Notes: generated from the letters alone by a model not told the origin. Positions 41,486 through 50,893 are shown, numbered from the stretch's first letter. The stretch is DNA of 64,000 bases from Neobacillus muris (GCF_943193175.1 NZ_CALPDF010000013.1:39865-103864); one strand, 5' to 3'. Numbers and translations: made by a program.

Positions 41486-41989
41486 TTGAAAAAGTGGAGA
41501 CTTTTCATGTTTTTCTTGCTATTGTTTGCAGCTGCCGGCTGCCAGGGAGATAAATCGGCGGACAATTCACTTTATGATTACCGCAACAATAACGAAAGTG
41601 CGCCGAAAATAAAAAACCGTGAGGACAATTCCGGAGTCCGTGATTTTACAAATGACCGCGGGAAAAATGAACAGCACCAAGTTGAAAATGATATGACGAA
41701 CCAAAATCCAAACTTTCTTGACCTCAATCGAACAGGAAGCGGCAGCGAGGCCGGTGGAACGAACGAAGGAAACGACATCAACCAGGCAAAGCGGGTGATT
41801 GCCGATACAAATGAGTTTGTTACGGATTCTGTCTGGATCAATGGGGATAGAATGTGGGTGAAGGTTTATAAAAAAGGCATGCTGACAGACCGCCAAAAGG
41901 ATGATGCTGAAGCGCGCCTGCACCGCAAACTTGTCCAAGCGCTGCCCCGCTACAATATTGAAGTAAAGGTCCAGGAAGACCGCCGATAA
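41486..41989 (+). CDS. YhcN/YlaJ-like sporulation lipoprotein
   Basis: A 167-residue lipoprotein precursor: Lys-rich start, hydrophobic core (LFMFFLLLFAAAG) and lipobox ending in AAGC, so the mature protein starts at about Cys19. A long polar Asn/Asp-rich linker (about 20-95) leads to a C-terminal domain (QAKRVIADTNEFVTDSVWIN ... RLVQALPRYNIEVKV-like) matching the YhcN/YlaJ family found in spore membranes. TTG start six bases after GGAGGTG. Transcribed alone. Confidence 0.8.
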   Translation: MKKWRLFMFFLLLFAAAGCQGDKSADNSLYDYRNNNESAPKIKNREDNSGVRDFTNDRGKNEQHQVENDMTNQNPNFLDLNRTGSGSEAGGTNEGNDINQAKRVIADTNEFVTDSVWINGDRMWVKVYKKGMLTDRQKDDAEARLHRKLVQALPRYNIEVKVQEDRR

Positions 41990-41990
41990 G

Positions 41991-42020
41991 CATGCTCTGT
42001 TTACCCAGGGCATGTTTTTT
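41991..42020 (+). terminator. Terminator of the sporulation lipoprotein gene
   Basis: CATGCTCTG / CAGGGCATG stem (wobble pair) and TTTTTT. Confidence 0.8.
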
Positions 42021-42048
42021 GTTGGAGGCTGCACTAAGATGCGGCTGA

Positions 42049-42143
42049 TTTCCTGATATATGAAAATTTTTCCCGATATATGTCCGAAATTTCCTGATAT
42101 AATGACTTTTTTGCTGATAAATTGGAATTTTTCCTGATATCCG
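42049..42143 (-). repeat. Array B: five TCCTGATATA-type units, 20-21 bp apart
   Basis: Cores at 42051 (TCCTGATATA), 42071 (TCCCGATATA), 42092 (TCCTGATATA), 42112 (TGCTGATAAA) and 42132 (TCCTGATATC): spacings 20, 21, 20, 20. The reverse complement matches array A (TATATCRGGAAA). Lies between the lipoprotein terminator and prfA. Confidence 0.8.
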
Positions 42144-42283
42144 ATCTCAGAAGGCCCAAAAATTTTTTCTGCGAATTGGTTTTGACCTTGAAATGTTCCT
42201 ATACTATAATTAGAATGTTATGGACTAAAAAAAGAACGTTTTTTTTTAACATAGATAAGCAAAAAAATATGAGGTGAAGAACT

Positions 42284-43357
42284 GTGTTCGATCGTTTGCA
42301 ATCGGTCGAGGACCGCTACGAAAGATTGAATGAGCTTTTAAGCGATCCGGAGATCATCAATGATTCCAAAAAACTGCGTGAATACTCAAAAGAGCAGGCA
42401 GACCTACAAGAAACGGTAGCGGCGTACCGTGAATACAAGGATGCCAAATCCCAGCTTCAGGATGCCAAAGCGATGCTCGAGGAAAAGCTGGATGCGGAAA
42501 TGCGCGAAATGGTAAAAGAAGAAATGCACGAACTGGAAGCGCAAATCGAAGAGCTGGAAGAGCGATTAAAGCTGCTTCTTATCCCGAAAGATCCGAACGA
42601 TGACAAAAACGTTATCATGGAAATCCGCGGCGCAGCAGGCGGAGAAGAGGCCGCGTTGTTTGCGGGCACACTTTACCGGATGTACAGCCGCTATGCCGAA
42701 GCGCAGGGCTGGAAAACCGAAGTGATTGATGCTAATGAAACCGGTCTAGGCGGCTACAAGGAAATTATTTTTATGATTACCGGCCAAGGCGCGTTCTCTA
42801 AATTGAAGTATGAAAATGGCGCCCACCGTGTGCAGCGCGTACCGGAAACCGAGTCAGGCGGCCGGATCCATACATCCACAGCAACAGTGGCAGCCCTGCC
42901 GGAAGTGGAAGAATTCGATATTGAAATCAATGACAAAGATATCCGTTTCGATACGTTTGCATCGAGCGGCGCCGGCGGACAGAGCGTTAACACGACGATG
43001 TCAGCGGTCCGGTTGACCCATATTCCGACTGGCATTGTCGCAACCAGCCAGGACGAACGGTCCCAGCATAAGAACAAAGATAAAGCAATGAAGATCCTGC
43101 GTGCCCGGATTTACGACAAGTTCCAGCAGGAAGCCCAGGCGGAATACGATGAAGTCCGGAAATCAGCGGTTGGCTCCGGTGACCGTTCAGAGCGGATCCG
43201 TACCTACAACTATCCGCAAAACCGGGTAACCGACCACCGCATCGGCTTAACGATCCAAAAACTTGACCAAATCATCGAGGGCAAGCTGGATGAAATTATT
43301 GAGGCGCTGATTCTCGATGACCAAGCGAAACGATTGGAAAATGCCTCAAATGAGTAA
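42284..43357 (+). CDS. prfA: Peptide chain release factor 1
   Basis: Recognises UAA/UAG and releases the peptide. 357 residues, GTG start after GAGGTG. The GGQ motif is in [18 protein letters not shown] (glutamine methylated by PrmC), the PxT-type stop-recognition region in [15 protein letters not shown], and domain 1 is a long helical coiled region. It overlaps prmC by eight bases, so the factor and its modifying enzyme are made together. Confidence 0.97.
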   Translation: MFDRLQSVEDRYERLNELLSDPEIINDSKKLREYSKEQADLQETVAAYREYKDAKSQLQDAKAMLEEKLDAEMREMVKEEMHELEAQIEELEERLKLLLIPKDPNDDKNVIMEIRGAAGGEEAALFAGTLYRMYSRYAEAQGWKTEVIDANETGLGGYKEIIFMITGQGAFSKLKYENGAHRVQRVPETESGGRIHTSTATVAALPEVEEFDIEINDKDIRFDTFASSGAGGQSVNTTMSAVRLTHIPTGIVATSQDERSQHKNKDKAMKILRARIYDKFQQEAQAEYDEVRKSAVGSGDRSERIRTYNYPQNRVTDHRIGLTIQKLDQIIEGKLDEIIEALILDDQAKRLENASNE

Positions 43358-44210
43358 AAAAGTGTTCGAAGCTCTGAAATGGGCTTCTTCTTTTTTAAAG
43401 GAACACGGCCGGGATGAGAATGCGGGGGAATTGCTGCTGCGGCATTTCTCCGGCATGCCGCGGGCCCAGCTGTTTGCGAATGTCCGCGAGGAGCTGGAAG
43501 CGCCGGTGTGGGAGTCGTTTGAGGCGGCTGTCCATGAACATGTCAGGGGGGTGCCGGTCCAATATATCATCGGCACGGAAGAGTTTTATGGGCGGACCTT
43601 TTCCGTCAATCCAGCGGTTTTGATTCCAAGGCCGGAAACGGAAGAGCTCGTTTATGGAGCCTTGCAAAGGATTGAGCGGCTTTTTGGGCAGCAGCAATTG
43701 AAGCTGGCCGACATTGGCACGGGCAGCGGGGCGATTGCGATATCGATGAAGCTGGAGGCTGCGTTTCTGGAGGTTTCGGGGACCGATATTGCTGAGGAGT
43801 CGCTGGCGGTGGCCCGCAGGAATGCGGAACAGTTGGGGGCAGATGTCCGCTGGATACAGGGGGATTTGCTGCAGCCGTTTATCGCAAGCGGAGAGAAACT
43901 GGAGATCGTAATGTCCAATCCGCCTTATATTCCTGTGGCGGACAAGTCTTGGATGTCAGAGGTTGTGACGGAGCATGAACCGCATCGGGCCCTGTTTGCG
44001 GGTGCTGACGGACTGGATTTTTACCGCCGGTTCATGATTGAATTGCCACAGGTTCTTGCTTCCCAATCCCTTGTTTGTTTCGAAATTGGTGCCGGGCAGG
44101 GGGAGGCGGCCGCTGAGCTGTTGCGCGGTACGTTTCCGAACGCAAAAGTGGAAGTAGTCAATGATATTAATGGCAAGGACCGGATGGTGTTTGCGGAGAT
44201 CGGTTTTTAA
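43350..44210 (+). CDS. prmC: Release factor glutamine methyltransferase
   Basis: SAM-dependent methylation of the GGQ glutamine of release factors, 286 residues. N-terminal helical substrate domain; methyltransferase motifs [12 protein letters not shown] and the catalytic NPPY in [25 protein letters not shown] and [11 protein letters not shown] are characteristic. The start at 43350 lies within the prfA end (translation coupled), with only a weak ribosome site. Confidence 0.95.
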   Translation: MSKKVFEALKWASSFLKEHGRDENAGELLLRHFSGMPRAQLFANVREELEAPVWESFEAAVHEHVRGVPVQYIIGTEEFYGRTFSVNPAVLIPRPETEELVYGALQRIERLFGQQQLKLADIGTGSGAIAISMKLEAAFLEVSGTDIAEESLAVARRNAEQLGADVRWIQGDLLQPFIASGEKLEIVMSNPPYIPVADKSWMSEVVTEHEPHRALFAGADGLDFYRRFMIELPQVLASQSLVCFEIGAGQGEAAAELLRGTFPNAKVEVVNDINGKDRMVFAEIGF

Positions 44211-44214
44211 AAAA

Positions 44215-44244
44215 GGATGGATGCAGGGTGTCCATTCTTTTTTT
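44215..44244 (+). terminator. Terminator of prfA-prmC
   Basis: GGATGGA / TCCATTC stem followed by eight T. Confidence 0.8.
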
Positions 44245-44362
44245 ATAACGGAGATGCTGGTATCGAAATTTCTCGCCTCCCATTTGAAAAATAGTAAAAT
44301 TTAATAGTTTAAGATTCTGGCATTCTGTCCACAATGAGGATAGGGAAGGGACGGTGCTAGAA

Positions 44363-45163
44363 ATGAAAAGTAAAATGATTGTTTGGGCTTATTTAGTAGT
44401 TTTATCTTTTGCCACAATGGTAAATTTATATATGCCGAAAACCGAAGCCGCAGCAAAGGAGTCGATTGTCATTCCTGGGGAGGCCATCCGGCTGCGGATT
44501 TTGGCCAATAGTGATTTAGAGGAAGACCAACAACTCAAACGGAAGGTCCGCGATGCTGTAAACGCGCAAATCTCATTGTGGGTGCAAGACTTAACCTCGA
44601 TGGAGCAAGCGAGATCGGTTATCCAATCGAAGCTGCCGGAAATCCAAGGAATTGCCGAAAATGTTGTCCGTGAGCAAAGGTCAGAGCAATCGGTGAATGT
44701 AGAGTTTGGCAAAGTGCAATTTCCAACAAAATTATATGGGCAATATTTATATCCAGCAGGCAAGTATCAGGCGATTTTAATTACATTGGGAAAAGGGGAA
44801 GGCGCCAACTGGTGGTGCGTCTTGTATCCTCCATTATGCTTCCTTGATTTCTCAAATGGGGTAGCAGTCGGCAAGGGCTTTGAAGAAAAAGAAACCGCTA
44901 AGGCCAAAAAGAAAGAGGAAGGCTCCGAAGCGCTAGCCAAACTAGTGGAAAAACAAGAGGAAAAAGAAAAGGATAAGGCAAAACAAGTAGAGAAGCTAAC
45001 CAAAGCATCAAAAGAAAAAGAGTCAGACAAAGGAGAAACCAAAGCAGACAAAAAAACAGAGACCTCAAGCAAAAAGAAAGACCAGCCAGTATATGTCGCA
45101 GAAGACGAACAGCCGGTAAAAGTAAAATTCTTTATCGTCGACATGTGGAAGAAAATATTTTAA
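44363..45163 (+). CDS. spoIIR: Stage II sporulation protein R with a charged C-terminal insertion
   Basis: Forespore signal protein secreted across the septum to trigger SpoIIGA cleavage of pro-sigma-E. 266 residues with an N-terminal signal/anchor (MIVWAYLVVLSFATMVNLYM) and the conserved domain IRLRILANSDLEEDQQLKRK to NWWCVLYPPLCFLDFSNG. After that comes an insertion of about 65 residues nearly all Lys, Glu, Ala, Asp and Ser before the usual C-terminal VKVKFFIVDMWKKIF. B. subtilis SpoIIR is 224 residues, so the extra length is the insertion. The start could also be a GTG three codons earlier. Its 3' end is A-rich next to REP locus R5. Confidence 0.9.
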   Translation: MKSKMIVWAYLVVLSFATMVNLYMPKTEAAAKESIVIPGEAIRLRILANSDLEEDQQLKRKVRDAVNAQISLWVQDLTSMEQARSVIQSKLPEIQGIAENVVREQRSEQSVNVEFGKVQFPTKLYGQYLYPAGKYQAILITLGKGEGANWWCVLYPPLCFLDFSNGVAVGKGFEEKETAKAKKKEEGSEALAKLVEKQEEKEKDKAKQVEKLTKASKEKESDKGETKADKKTETSSKKKDQPVYVAEDEQPVKVKFFIVDMWKKIF

Positions 45164-45209
45164 CAGATTAAAGCGCTGGGGGACAGGCCCCCGCGCTTTA
45201 ATCTGTTAT
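45163..45209. repeat. REP-like element, locus R5: 47-base near-perfect palindrome
   Basis: TAACAGATTAAAGCGC and GCGCTTTAATCTGTTA flank GGGGGACAGGCCCCC. The left arm begins inside the spoIIR stop codon. No T run follows. Confidence 0.85.
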
Positions 45210-45277
45210 AAAGGTTCTCATTCTCTCATTTCTATCATATTCATAGAGTAAAGTAGATTTGAATGGGGGAGTGCGGG

Positions 45278-45724
45278 ATGCATCGGCTGATTCGCTGGGC
45301 GAGGCGGGATGATTTGGAGGGGGTAAGAGACTTTTTGACAAGGGCAAACCTCGGGACAGAGGGGCTAAATGAGGAAACGGCGGAAGGTTTTTTATTGATG
45401 GAGGATGAAAGCGGGAGATTAAAGGGAATATTAGGGATGGAAGTGTTTGAAGAGGAGGGGCTGCTGCGGTCGTTAGTCATTTCGCAAGGACAAGCTGAGC
45501 AGGACCTCTTCATTTTAATGGAACAAATGGTGAAGCTGGCAGCAGAAAAAGGCTTGAACAGCTTATTTCTAGCCACCAATAAACACGCAGCTATACCATT
45601 TTTTGAATGGATCGGTTTTCAACAGGTAGAGCAGGAAGAGTTGCCGCTCGAGTTATCCCGCTCCGAGCATATTCGACACTTACTCAGTGTGGATAACTCC
45701 TTGTTTTTGAAATATAAGCTCTAA
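45278..45724 (+). CDS. ywlB: GNAT family N-acetyltransferase YwlB
   Basis: A 148-residue GNAT-fold acetyltransferase of unknown substrate. N-terminal IRWARRDDLEGVRDFL and the C-terminal AAIPFFEWIGFQQVEQEELP (acceptor end of the fold) are recognisable, but the central acetyl-CoA loop is not a classical Q/RxxGxG/A, so activity is uncertain. The ATG at 45278 follows GGGGGAG. Conserved place between spoIIR and ywlC. Confidence 0.8.
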   Translation: MHRLIRWARRDDLEGVRDFLTRANLGTEGLNEETAEGFLLMEDESGRLKGILGMEVFEEEGLLRSLVISQGQAEQDLFILMEQMVKLAAEKGLNSLFLATNKHAAIPFFEWIGFQQVEQEELPLELSRSEHIRHLLSVDNSLFLKYKL

Positions 45725-45981
45725 GTTGTGGATATATTATCAAAGTTATCCACTTTTTCCATGAGTTTATACACAATTTGTGGATAAAACTTGTATTTAT
45801 CCCCTGCTTCTTTTATACTTTCAAACGTACAAGGTGAAATAATAGAGTCAATAAGCCTAAATTCGTCATTTTTCGACTTATTGATTTTGGAATCAGTAAG
45901 GTGGATAACTATGAACACAAAAGTCTGGAAAGTGGATAACTATGTGGATAAATTGGAAAGTAATCCACAAATTGTGGATGC
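45688..45981. promoter_or_regulatory. DnaA-box cluster at the ywlB-ywlC junction
   Basis: Perfect TTATNCACA boxes (either strand) at 45688-45696, 45767-45775, 45779-45787 and 45943-45951. One-mismatch boxes are at 45727-45735, 45746-45754, 45898-45906 (approximate), 45931-45939 (approximate) and 45961-45969. Nine or more boxes fall within 300 bases, reaching into the start of ywlC. I recall that the ywlC upstream region is one of the few chromosomal DnaA-binding clusters outside oriC in B. subtilis. Confidence 0.8.
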
Positions 45982-46954
45982 GGCAAGATTTTTGCAGGAT
46001 AATGAAGTCGTCGCGATGCCAACGGAAACGGTATATGGTTTGGCGGGTAATGCAGAAAGCGACGCTGCTGTAAGCAAAATTTATGAGGCAAAAGGCCGTC
46101 CTGGGGATAACCCGTTAATTATTCATATAGCAGAGAAACAACAGCTCGAACCATTTGTTTTGGAGGTTCCAGAGAAGGCAGAGGCATTAATGGATGCGTT
46201 TTGGCCAGGACCCTTGACGATAATTTTTAAAAAGAAGCAAGGGGCTTTGTCGAAGACGGCGACAGCGGGACTTGATACGGTGGCGGTCAGGATGCCAAAT
46301 CACCCGGTGGCTTTGGCGCTCCTGAAAAGGTGCGGACTGCCGATTGCGGCGCCGAGCGCCAATAGTTCGGGGAAACCGAGCCCGACGACAGCCAAGCATG
46401 TGTTGGATGATTTGCAAGGGAAAATCGCTGGTGTGCTGGATGGCGGAGCGACAGGTGTCGGTGTGGAGTCTACGGTTATTGACTGTACTGAACGGATTCC
46501 GGTGATTTTGCGGCCAGGCGGCGTGACTAAGGAACAGCTGGAAGCCGTGGTCGGAGAGGTATGGGTTGACCGGGCCTTGACCGATGAGCATGAAAAACCG
46601 AAGGCGCCGGGAATGAAATACACGCACTATGCGCCAAACGCACCGCTGTATTTAGTTTCAGGCACAAGGTCCTTTATCCAGCGGCTTGTGGACGAAAAGC
46701 AGCAAGCGGGATTGCGGGTTGGGATCCTGACGACGGAGGAGCATAAGGAAGAGTTTGCAGCTGACTTTGTGCTGGCCTGCGGGAAGCGGGCTGATCTTGA
46801 GACGATAGCGGCAGCTCTATATGACACCCTCCGCCGGTTCAACCAAATGGAAGTGGACATCATCTACAGCGAAATGTTCCCAACCGAAGGCGTCGGCCAC
46901 GCCATCATGAACCGCCTGCAAAAAGCAGCCGGAAACAAAATCATCACCCAATAA
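45911..46954 (+). CDS. ywlC: L-threonylcarbamoyladenylate synthase (YwlC, Sua5 type)
   Basis: Makes threonylcarbamoyl-AMP from threonine, bicarbonate and ATP for the t6A modification of ANN-decoding tRNAs. 347 residues: YrdC/TsaC domain (about 15-215; PTETVYGLAGNAES, KGRPGDNPLIIHI, PIAAPSANSSGKPSPT) followed by the Sua5 C-terminal domain (about 240-345, KAPGMKYTHYAPNAPLYLV). The ATG at 45911 follows AAGGTGG. Codons 1-25 encode an unusual run of VD-N/Y and PQIVD because the DnaA boxes continue into the coding region. Confidence 0.94.
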   Translation: MNTKVWKVDNYVDKLESNPQIVDAARFLQDNEVVAMPTETVYGLAGNAESDAAVSKIYEAKGRPGDNPLIIHIAEKQQLEPFVLEVPEKAEALMDAFWPGPLTIIFKKKQGALSKTATAGLDTVAVRMPNHPVALALLKRCGLPIAAPSANSSGKPSPTTAKHVLDDLQGKIAGVLDGGATGVGVESTVIDCTERIPVILRPGGVTKEQLEAVVGEVWVDRALTDEHEKPKAPGMKYTHYAPNAPLYLVSGTRSFIQRLVDEKQQAGLRVGILTTEEHKEEFAADFVLACGKRADLETIAAALYDTLRRFNQMEVDIIYSEMFPTEGVGHAIMNRLQKAAGNKIITQ

Positions 46955-46993
46955 GCGCCATCCCTCGTAAATGGGGGAACTGGTGCTTTTTTT
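46954..46993 (+). terminator. Terminator of ywlC
   Basis: AGCGCCA / TGGTGCT outer stem with TCCC / GGGGA inner pairs, then TTTTTTT; begins at the stop codon. Confidence 0.8.
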
Positions 46994-47013
46994 GTGCAGG
47001 GAGCAAAGGGGGA

Positions 47014-47147
47014 AGTGGGGCCTGTCCCCCGCTAAATTAGCGCATTAACGTACCGGGGGACAGGCCCCCGCTGAAATGACGCATTAACGCACTGAGGGAC
47101 AGGCCCCTGCTAAATGAATGCATTAACGCACCGGGGGACTGTCCCCA
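47014..47147. repeat. REP-like array, locus R6: four palindromic cores at 39-bp period
   Basis: Cores GGGGCCTGTCCCC, GGGGGACAGGCCCCC, GGGACAGGCCC and GGGGGACTGTCCCC are centred near 47023, 47062, 47101 and 47140. Spacers contain GCATTAACGCAC-like sequence. Lies between the ywlC terminator and mntP. Confidence 0.85.
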
Positions 47148-47214
47148 ATTGGCGCTTCTAATTTGAGTTGGACGTGCATATGCTGAATTAGTTAGTCCAA
47201 GGGGGCGAGAGTGC

Positions 47215-47772
47215 ATGTCTGATGTGATTGGAGAAGTTGTGACGTTGATGGTTATGGCAGCAGCACTGGGGATGGATGCGTTCTCGGTAGGTCTTGGAAT
47301 GGGGATGTATAAGCTCCGGCTTAAGAGGATTTTTGTGATTGGCTTATCAATCGGGCTTTTTCATGTATTGATGCCGCTCGCTGGAATTTCTGCAGGGAAG
47401 TTTCTCTCTGAAAAATTCGGTTCATTTGCCTCGCTCATTGGCGGCTTGCTGCTCATCCTGTTAGGGCTGCAAATGATTTGGTCCAGTTTCAAGAGCGAGG
47501 AAGAAAAAGTGATAACCCCGGTGGGCTTTGGTCTGCTGATATTCGCCCTCAGCGTCAGCCTTGACAGCTTTTCGGTCGGATTGACGTTAGGGATATACGG
47601 GACAAAAACCGTTTTAGTCTTACTTTGCTTTGGAATCGCCGCCACCACGCTGACATGGGCCGGCCTGCTGCTCGGAAAAAAAGTGCGCGGCTGGATGGGG
47701 GTCTACAGCGAAGCGCTCGGCGGGGCAATCCTGCTCGCTTTTGGCATCAAATTGATGGCAATTTTATGGTAA
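47215..47772 (+). CDS. mntP: Manganese efflux pump MntP family (YwlD)
   Basis: Six-helix membrane protein of 185 residues, exporting Mn2+ in characterised relatives. Two related halves each carry the DxxSVG signature ([11 protein letters not shown] and [11 protein letters not shown]), the usual inverted-repeat layout. Start codon ATG after GGGGGCGAG. No yybP-ykoY riboswitch was recognised upstream; that space holds REP locus R6. Confidence 0.92.
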   Translation: MSDVIGEVVTLMVMAAALGMDAFSVGLGMGMYKLRLKRIFVIGLSIGLFHVLMPLAGISAGKFLSEKFGSFASLIGGLLLILLGLQMIWSSFKSEEEKVITPVGFGLLIFALSVSLDSFSVGLTLGIYGTKTVLVLLCFGIAATTLTWAGLLLGKKVRGWMGVYSEALGGAILLAFGIKLMAILW

Positions 47773-47888
47773 AAACAAATAAAACTCCTCCACCTCCTAT
47801 TCACCAGAAAATCTAAAAAAATGGGATGCATGGAACGATTAATATTTCAGCCAATTGTTATAAAATAAAGGAAAGGGAGGAAGATACC

Positions 47889-48338
47889 ATGCAGCATATA
47901 TTGTTCGTATGTACAGGAAACACATGCAGAAGTCCCATGGCAGAGGCCATTTTAAAAAACAAGAACATCAACGGCATTGAAGTAAAGTCCGCTGGCATTT
48001 ATGCCGCAACCGGCAGTGATGCCTCCCCAAACGCCAAGCAGGTGCTGGCAAAAAATAAGATTGACCATCAACATCGATCCACCCTGCTGTCGAAGGCGGA
48101 GGCAGACTGGGCAGATCTCATTTTAACCATGACCACATCCCACAAATTTGCCATTCAGCAGCAATATCCCGAAGCCATTCACAAGGTTTATACCTTAAAG
48201 GAATTCACCGGTGCGGATTTCAACCAGGATGTCATAGACCCTTTTGGCGGCTCCGTAGAAGTGTACGAGAAAACCTTTCAAGAGCTGAACCGGCTAATCG
48301 ACAAGGCGCTGGAAAAAATAGCTGGCGAAAAAGCATAA
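47889..48338 (+). CDS. ywlE: Protein arginine phosphatase YwlE
   Basis: Low-molecular-weight phosphatase-fold enzyme that removes phosphate from arginine, opposing the McsB kinase in CtsR/Clp control. 149 residues. P-loop CTGNTCRS (Cys8-Ser15) contains Thr12, the residue that selects phosphoarginine in YwlE; the general acid Asp is in DVIDPFGGSV. AAGGGAGG precedes the ATG. Followed by a terminator, then rpiB. Confidence 0.94.
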   Translation: MQHILFVCTGNTCRSPMAEAILKNKNINGIEVKSAGIYAATGSDASPNAKQVLAKNKIDHQHRSTLLSKAEADWADLILTMTTSHKFAIQQQYPEAIHKVYTLKEFTGADFNQDVIDPFGGSVEVYEKTFQELNRLIDKALEKIAGEKA

Positions 48339-48370
48339 TCTAAAAAAGCAGTAGAAACCTGCCAAATTCA

Positions 48371-48398
48371 AGCTCTCTTTCAATAGAGGGCTTTTTTG
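48371..48398 (+). terminator. Terminator of ywlE
   Basis: AGCTCTC / GAGGGCT stem and TTTTTT. Confidence 0.8.
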
Positions 48399-48474
48399 TT
48401 TGCATTTAACTTTATATTTTGATAAGGGTATGTCAAAATTAAAGGCAGATTGTACTTGTTGAGGAGGATTTTAC

Positions 48475-48921
48475 ATGAAAGTGGCTTTAGCTTCTGACCA
48501 TGGCGGCGTGAATATCCGCAAGGAAATCGCCAGCCTGATGGATGAATTAAACATTGAATACGTCGATTTTGGCTGTGACTGCACTACCTCTGTTGATTAC
48601 CCGGATTACGCTCTGCCTGTTGCTGAAAAAGTAGCCAGCGGCGAGTTCGACCGGGGCATCTTAATTTGCGGCACCGGAATCGGCATGACAATTGCGGCGA
48701 ACAAAGTAAAGGGCATCCGCTGCGCGCTCTGCCATGATACTTTTAGCGCAAAAATGACCCGCGCCCACAATGACTCAAACATCCTGGCGATGGGCGAACG
48801 CGTCATTGGACCGGGACTTGCCAGAGAGATCGCCCAGATTTGGCTGACCGAAGAATTCGAAGGCGGCCGTCATGCCAATCGTGTCGGCAAAATCTCCGAC
48901 TACGAGGAAAAGCACCTATAG
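48475..48921 (+). CDS. rpiB: Ribose-5-phosphate isomerase B
   Basis: RpiB/LacAB-type isomerase of 148 residues converting ribose 5-phosphate and ribulose 5-phosphate. Motifs: MKVALASDHGGVNIRKEI, DFGCDCTTSVDYPDYA and the active-site ICGTGIGMTIAANKVKGIRC. GAGGAG lies upstream of the ATG. Runs closely into ywlG (19 bases). Confidence 0.95.
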   Translation: MKVALASDHGGVNIRKEIASLMDELNIEYVDFGCDCTTSVDYPDYALPVAEKVASGEFDRGILICGTGIGMTIAANKVKGIRCALCHDTFSAKMTRAHNDSNILAMGERVIGPGLAREIAQIWLTEEFEGGRHANRVGKISDYEEKHL

Positions 48922-48940
48922 AAAGCCAGGTGGATGAAAC

Positions 48941-49507
48941 ATGATTCACGAATGGGAAAAACAATTGCAAGCCGTGTTAACCGAATTTAATGAGCAGGCA
49001 TCTTTAAGGCCAGGCCAGCTGCTGGTAGTGGGCTGCAGCACGAGCGAAGTAGCTGGAGCAAAGATTGGAACTGCTGGAACGATGGAAGCAGCCGAAATGA
49101 TTTTTAAAGGCTTAAAAAAATTTCAGGCAGAAACAGGGATCCAGCTTGCCTTTCAGTGCTGCGAGCATTTGAATCGTGCCCTCGTGATCGAACGTTCCGT
49201 TGCCGAGCAGCGCGGCTATGAAGAGGTGACGGTGGTTCCCGTTCGAAACGCAGGCGGGGCTATGGCCGCCTATGCCTACCGCCATATGGCCGAGGCCGCC
49301 GTGGTGGAAACGATTAAGGCGGACGCCGGCATCGATATCGGCAGCACTTTGATTGGCATGCATCTGAAACCTGTTGCCGTTCCGGTCCGTGCCAAGCAGA
49401 AAACTGTCGGCGGGGCTTACGTGACCTTGGCGAAGTCAAGACCGAAACTTATTGGGGGTTCACGGGCAGTTTATATGGTTAATGACGAAAATTCTAGCTG
49501 TAACTAG
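48941..49507 (+). CDS. ywlG: UPF0340 family protein YwlG
   Basis: A 188-residue protein (TIGR01440/DUF436 type) of unknown function, widely conserved next to rpiB and glyA. It has [15 protein letters not shown] near the N terminus and [20 protein letters not shown] toward the C terminus. AGGTGG precedes the ATG. Probably cotranscribed with rpiB. Confidence 0.88.
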   Translation: MIHEWEKQLQAVLTEFNEQASLRPGQLLVVGCSTSEVAGAKIGTAGTMEAAEMIFKGLKKFQAETGIQLAFQCCEHLNRALVIERSVAEQRGYEEVTVVPVRNAGGAMAAYAYRHMAEAAVVETIKADAGIDIGSTLIGMHLKPVAVPVRAKQKTVGGAYVTLAKSRPKLIGGSRAVYMVNDENSSCN

Positions 49508-49512
49508 CTTAG

Positions 49513-49580
49513 AATGTTCGGTTTTTAGTTTAAATCTGAATTTTCTGTCATCGCTATTTTTCGGAAAAACATGCTACAAT
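49513..49580 (+). promoter_or_regulatory. glyA promoter with a PurR box
   Basis: AATGTTCGGTTTT (49513-49525) reads AAAACCGAACATT on the minus strand, a full match to the Bacillus PurBox. An extended -10, TGC-TACAAT (49572-49580), lies downstream, placing the box near -65. A second box at the expected 16-17 base spacing is not evident; a weak one (GCGAACATA) occurs at 49611-49619. B. subtilis glyA belongs to the PurR regulon. Confidence 0.55.
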
Positions 49581-49636
49581 AAAAAAGGAAATTTTCAAAT
49601 AGTTTCGGATGCGAACATACTTAAAGGGGGATTACC

Positions 49637-50878
49637 ATGAAGCATTTGTCACAGATGGACGAGCAAGTTTTTCAAGCAATTCAACAAGAACTAGGCCGTC
49701 AGCGTGCTAAAATCGAACTAATTGCCTCAGAAAACTTTGTCAGTGAAGCAGTAATGGAGGCCCAGGGCTCCGTTTTAACGAACAAATATGCAGAAGGTTA
49801 TCCGGGACGCCGTTATTATGGCGGCTGTGAATACGTGGACGTGGTCGAGGATTTGGCCCGTGACCGTGCCAAACAAATTTTTGGAGCAGAGCATGTCAAT
49901 GTGCAGCCTCATTCCGGTGCCCAGGCCAATATGGCGGTTTACTTTACCATTCTAGAGCAGGGTGACACCGTCCTCGGCATGAATTTATCTCATGGCGGCC
50001 ACTTGACCCATGGCAGCCCCGTAAACTTTAGCGGTGTTCAATATAACTTTGTGGAGTATGGCGTCGATCAAGAAACGCACCGCATTGATTATGAAGATGT
50101 ACGCGCCAAAGCGCTTGAGCACAAGCCAAAGCTGATCGTAGCCGGTGCCAGCGCCTACCCGCGTGAAATTGATTTCGCCAAGTTCCGCGAGATTGCCGAT
50201 GAGGTTGGCGCCTGCCTTATGGTTGATATGGCCCACATTGCAGGGCTGGTTGCCGCAGGCTTGCATCAAAGCCCGGTTCCTTACGCTGATTTTGTCACCA
50301 CCACGACGCATAAAACATTGCGTGGACCGCGCGGCGGCATGATTTTATGCAAAGAAGAGTTCGGCAAAAAAATCGATAAAGCCATTTTCCCTGGCATCCA
50401 AGGCGGCCCATTGATGCATGTGATCGCTGGAAAAGCGGTGGCCTTCGGTGAGGCATTAACCGAGGAATTTAAAGAATATGCCGGAAAAATTGTCGCTAAC
50501 GCGAAACGTTTGGCGGAGAGCCTGCAAAAAGAGGGCATTACGCTTGTTTCCGGCGGCACGGATAATCACTTGCTGTTAATCGACTTGCAAACTCTTGGCC
50601 TAACAGGAAAAGTGGCTGAAAAAGTGCTTGATGATATCGGCATCACAGTGAACAAGAATACCATTCCATACGATCCGCAAAGCCCATTCATTACCAGTGG
50701 CATCCGGATTGGCACGGCTGCTGTTACGACCCGCGGCTTCGGGTTAGAGGAAATGGACGAAATTGCGTCAATCATCGCATTTACGCTGAAGAATCATGAA
50801 GACGAGGCGAAATTGGACCAAGCCCGCGCCCGTGTGGATGCGTTAACGAGCAAATTTCAATTATACCCTGAATATTAG
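49637..50878 (+). CDS. glyA: Serine hydroxymethyltransferase
   Basis: PLP enzyme converting serine and tetrahydrofolate to glycine and 5,10-methylene-THF, the main one-carbon source. 413 residues; PLP Lys in [15 protein letters not shown], substrate-binding [14 protein letters not shown] and [23 protein letters not shown] gives strong initiation. Its PurR box links it to purine supply. Confidence 0.98.
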   Translation: MKHLSQMDEQVFQAIQQELGRQRAKIELIASENFVSEAVMEAQGSVLTNKYAEGYPGRRYYGGCEYVDVVEDLARDRAKQIFGAEHVNVQPHSGAQANMAVYFTILEQGDTVLGMNLSHGGHLTHGSPVNFSGVQYNFVEYGVDQETHRIDYEDVRAKALEHKPKLIVAGASAYPREIDFAKFREIADEVGACLMVDMAHIAGLVAAGLHQSPVPYADFVTTTTHKTLRGPRGGMILCKEEFGKKIDKAIFPGIQGGPLMHVIAGKAVAFGEALTEEFKEYAGKIVANAKRLAESLQKEGITLVSGGTDNHLLLIDLQTLGLTGKVAEKVLDDIGITVNKNTIPYDPQSPFITSGIRIGTAAVTTRGFGLEEMDEIASIIAFTLKNHEDEAKLDQARARVDALTSKFQLYPEY

Positions 50879-50893
50879 AATAATCCATCAAAG

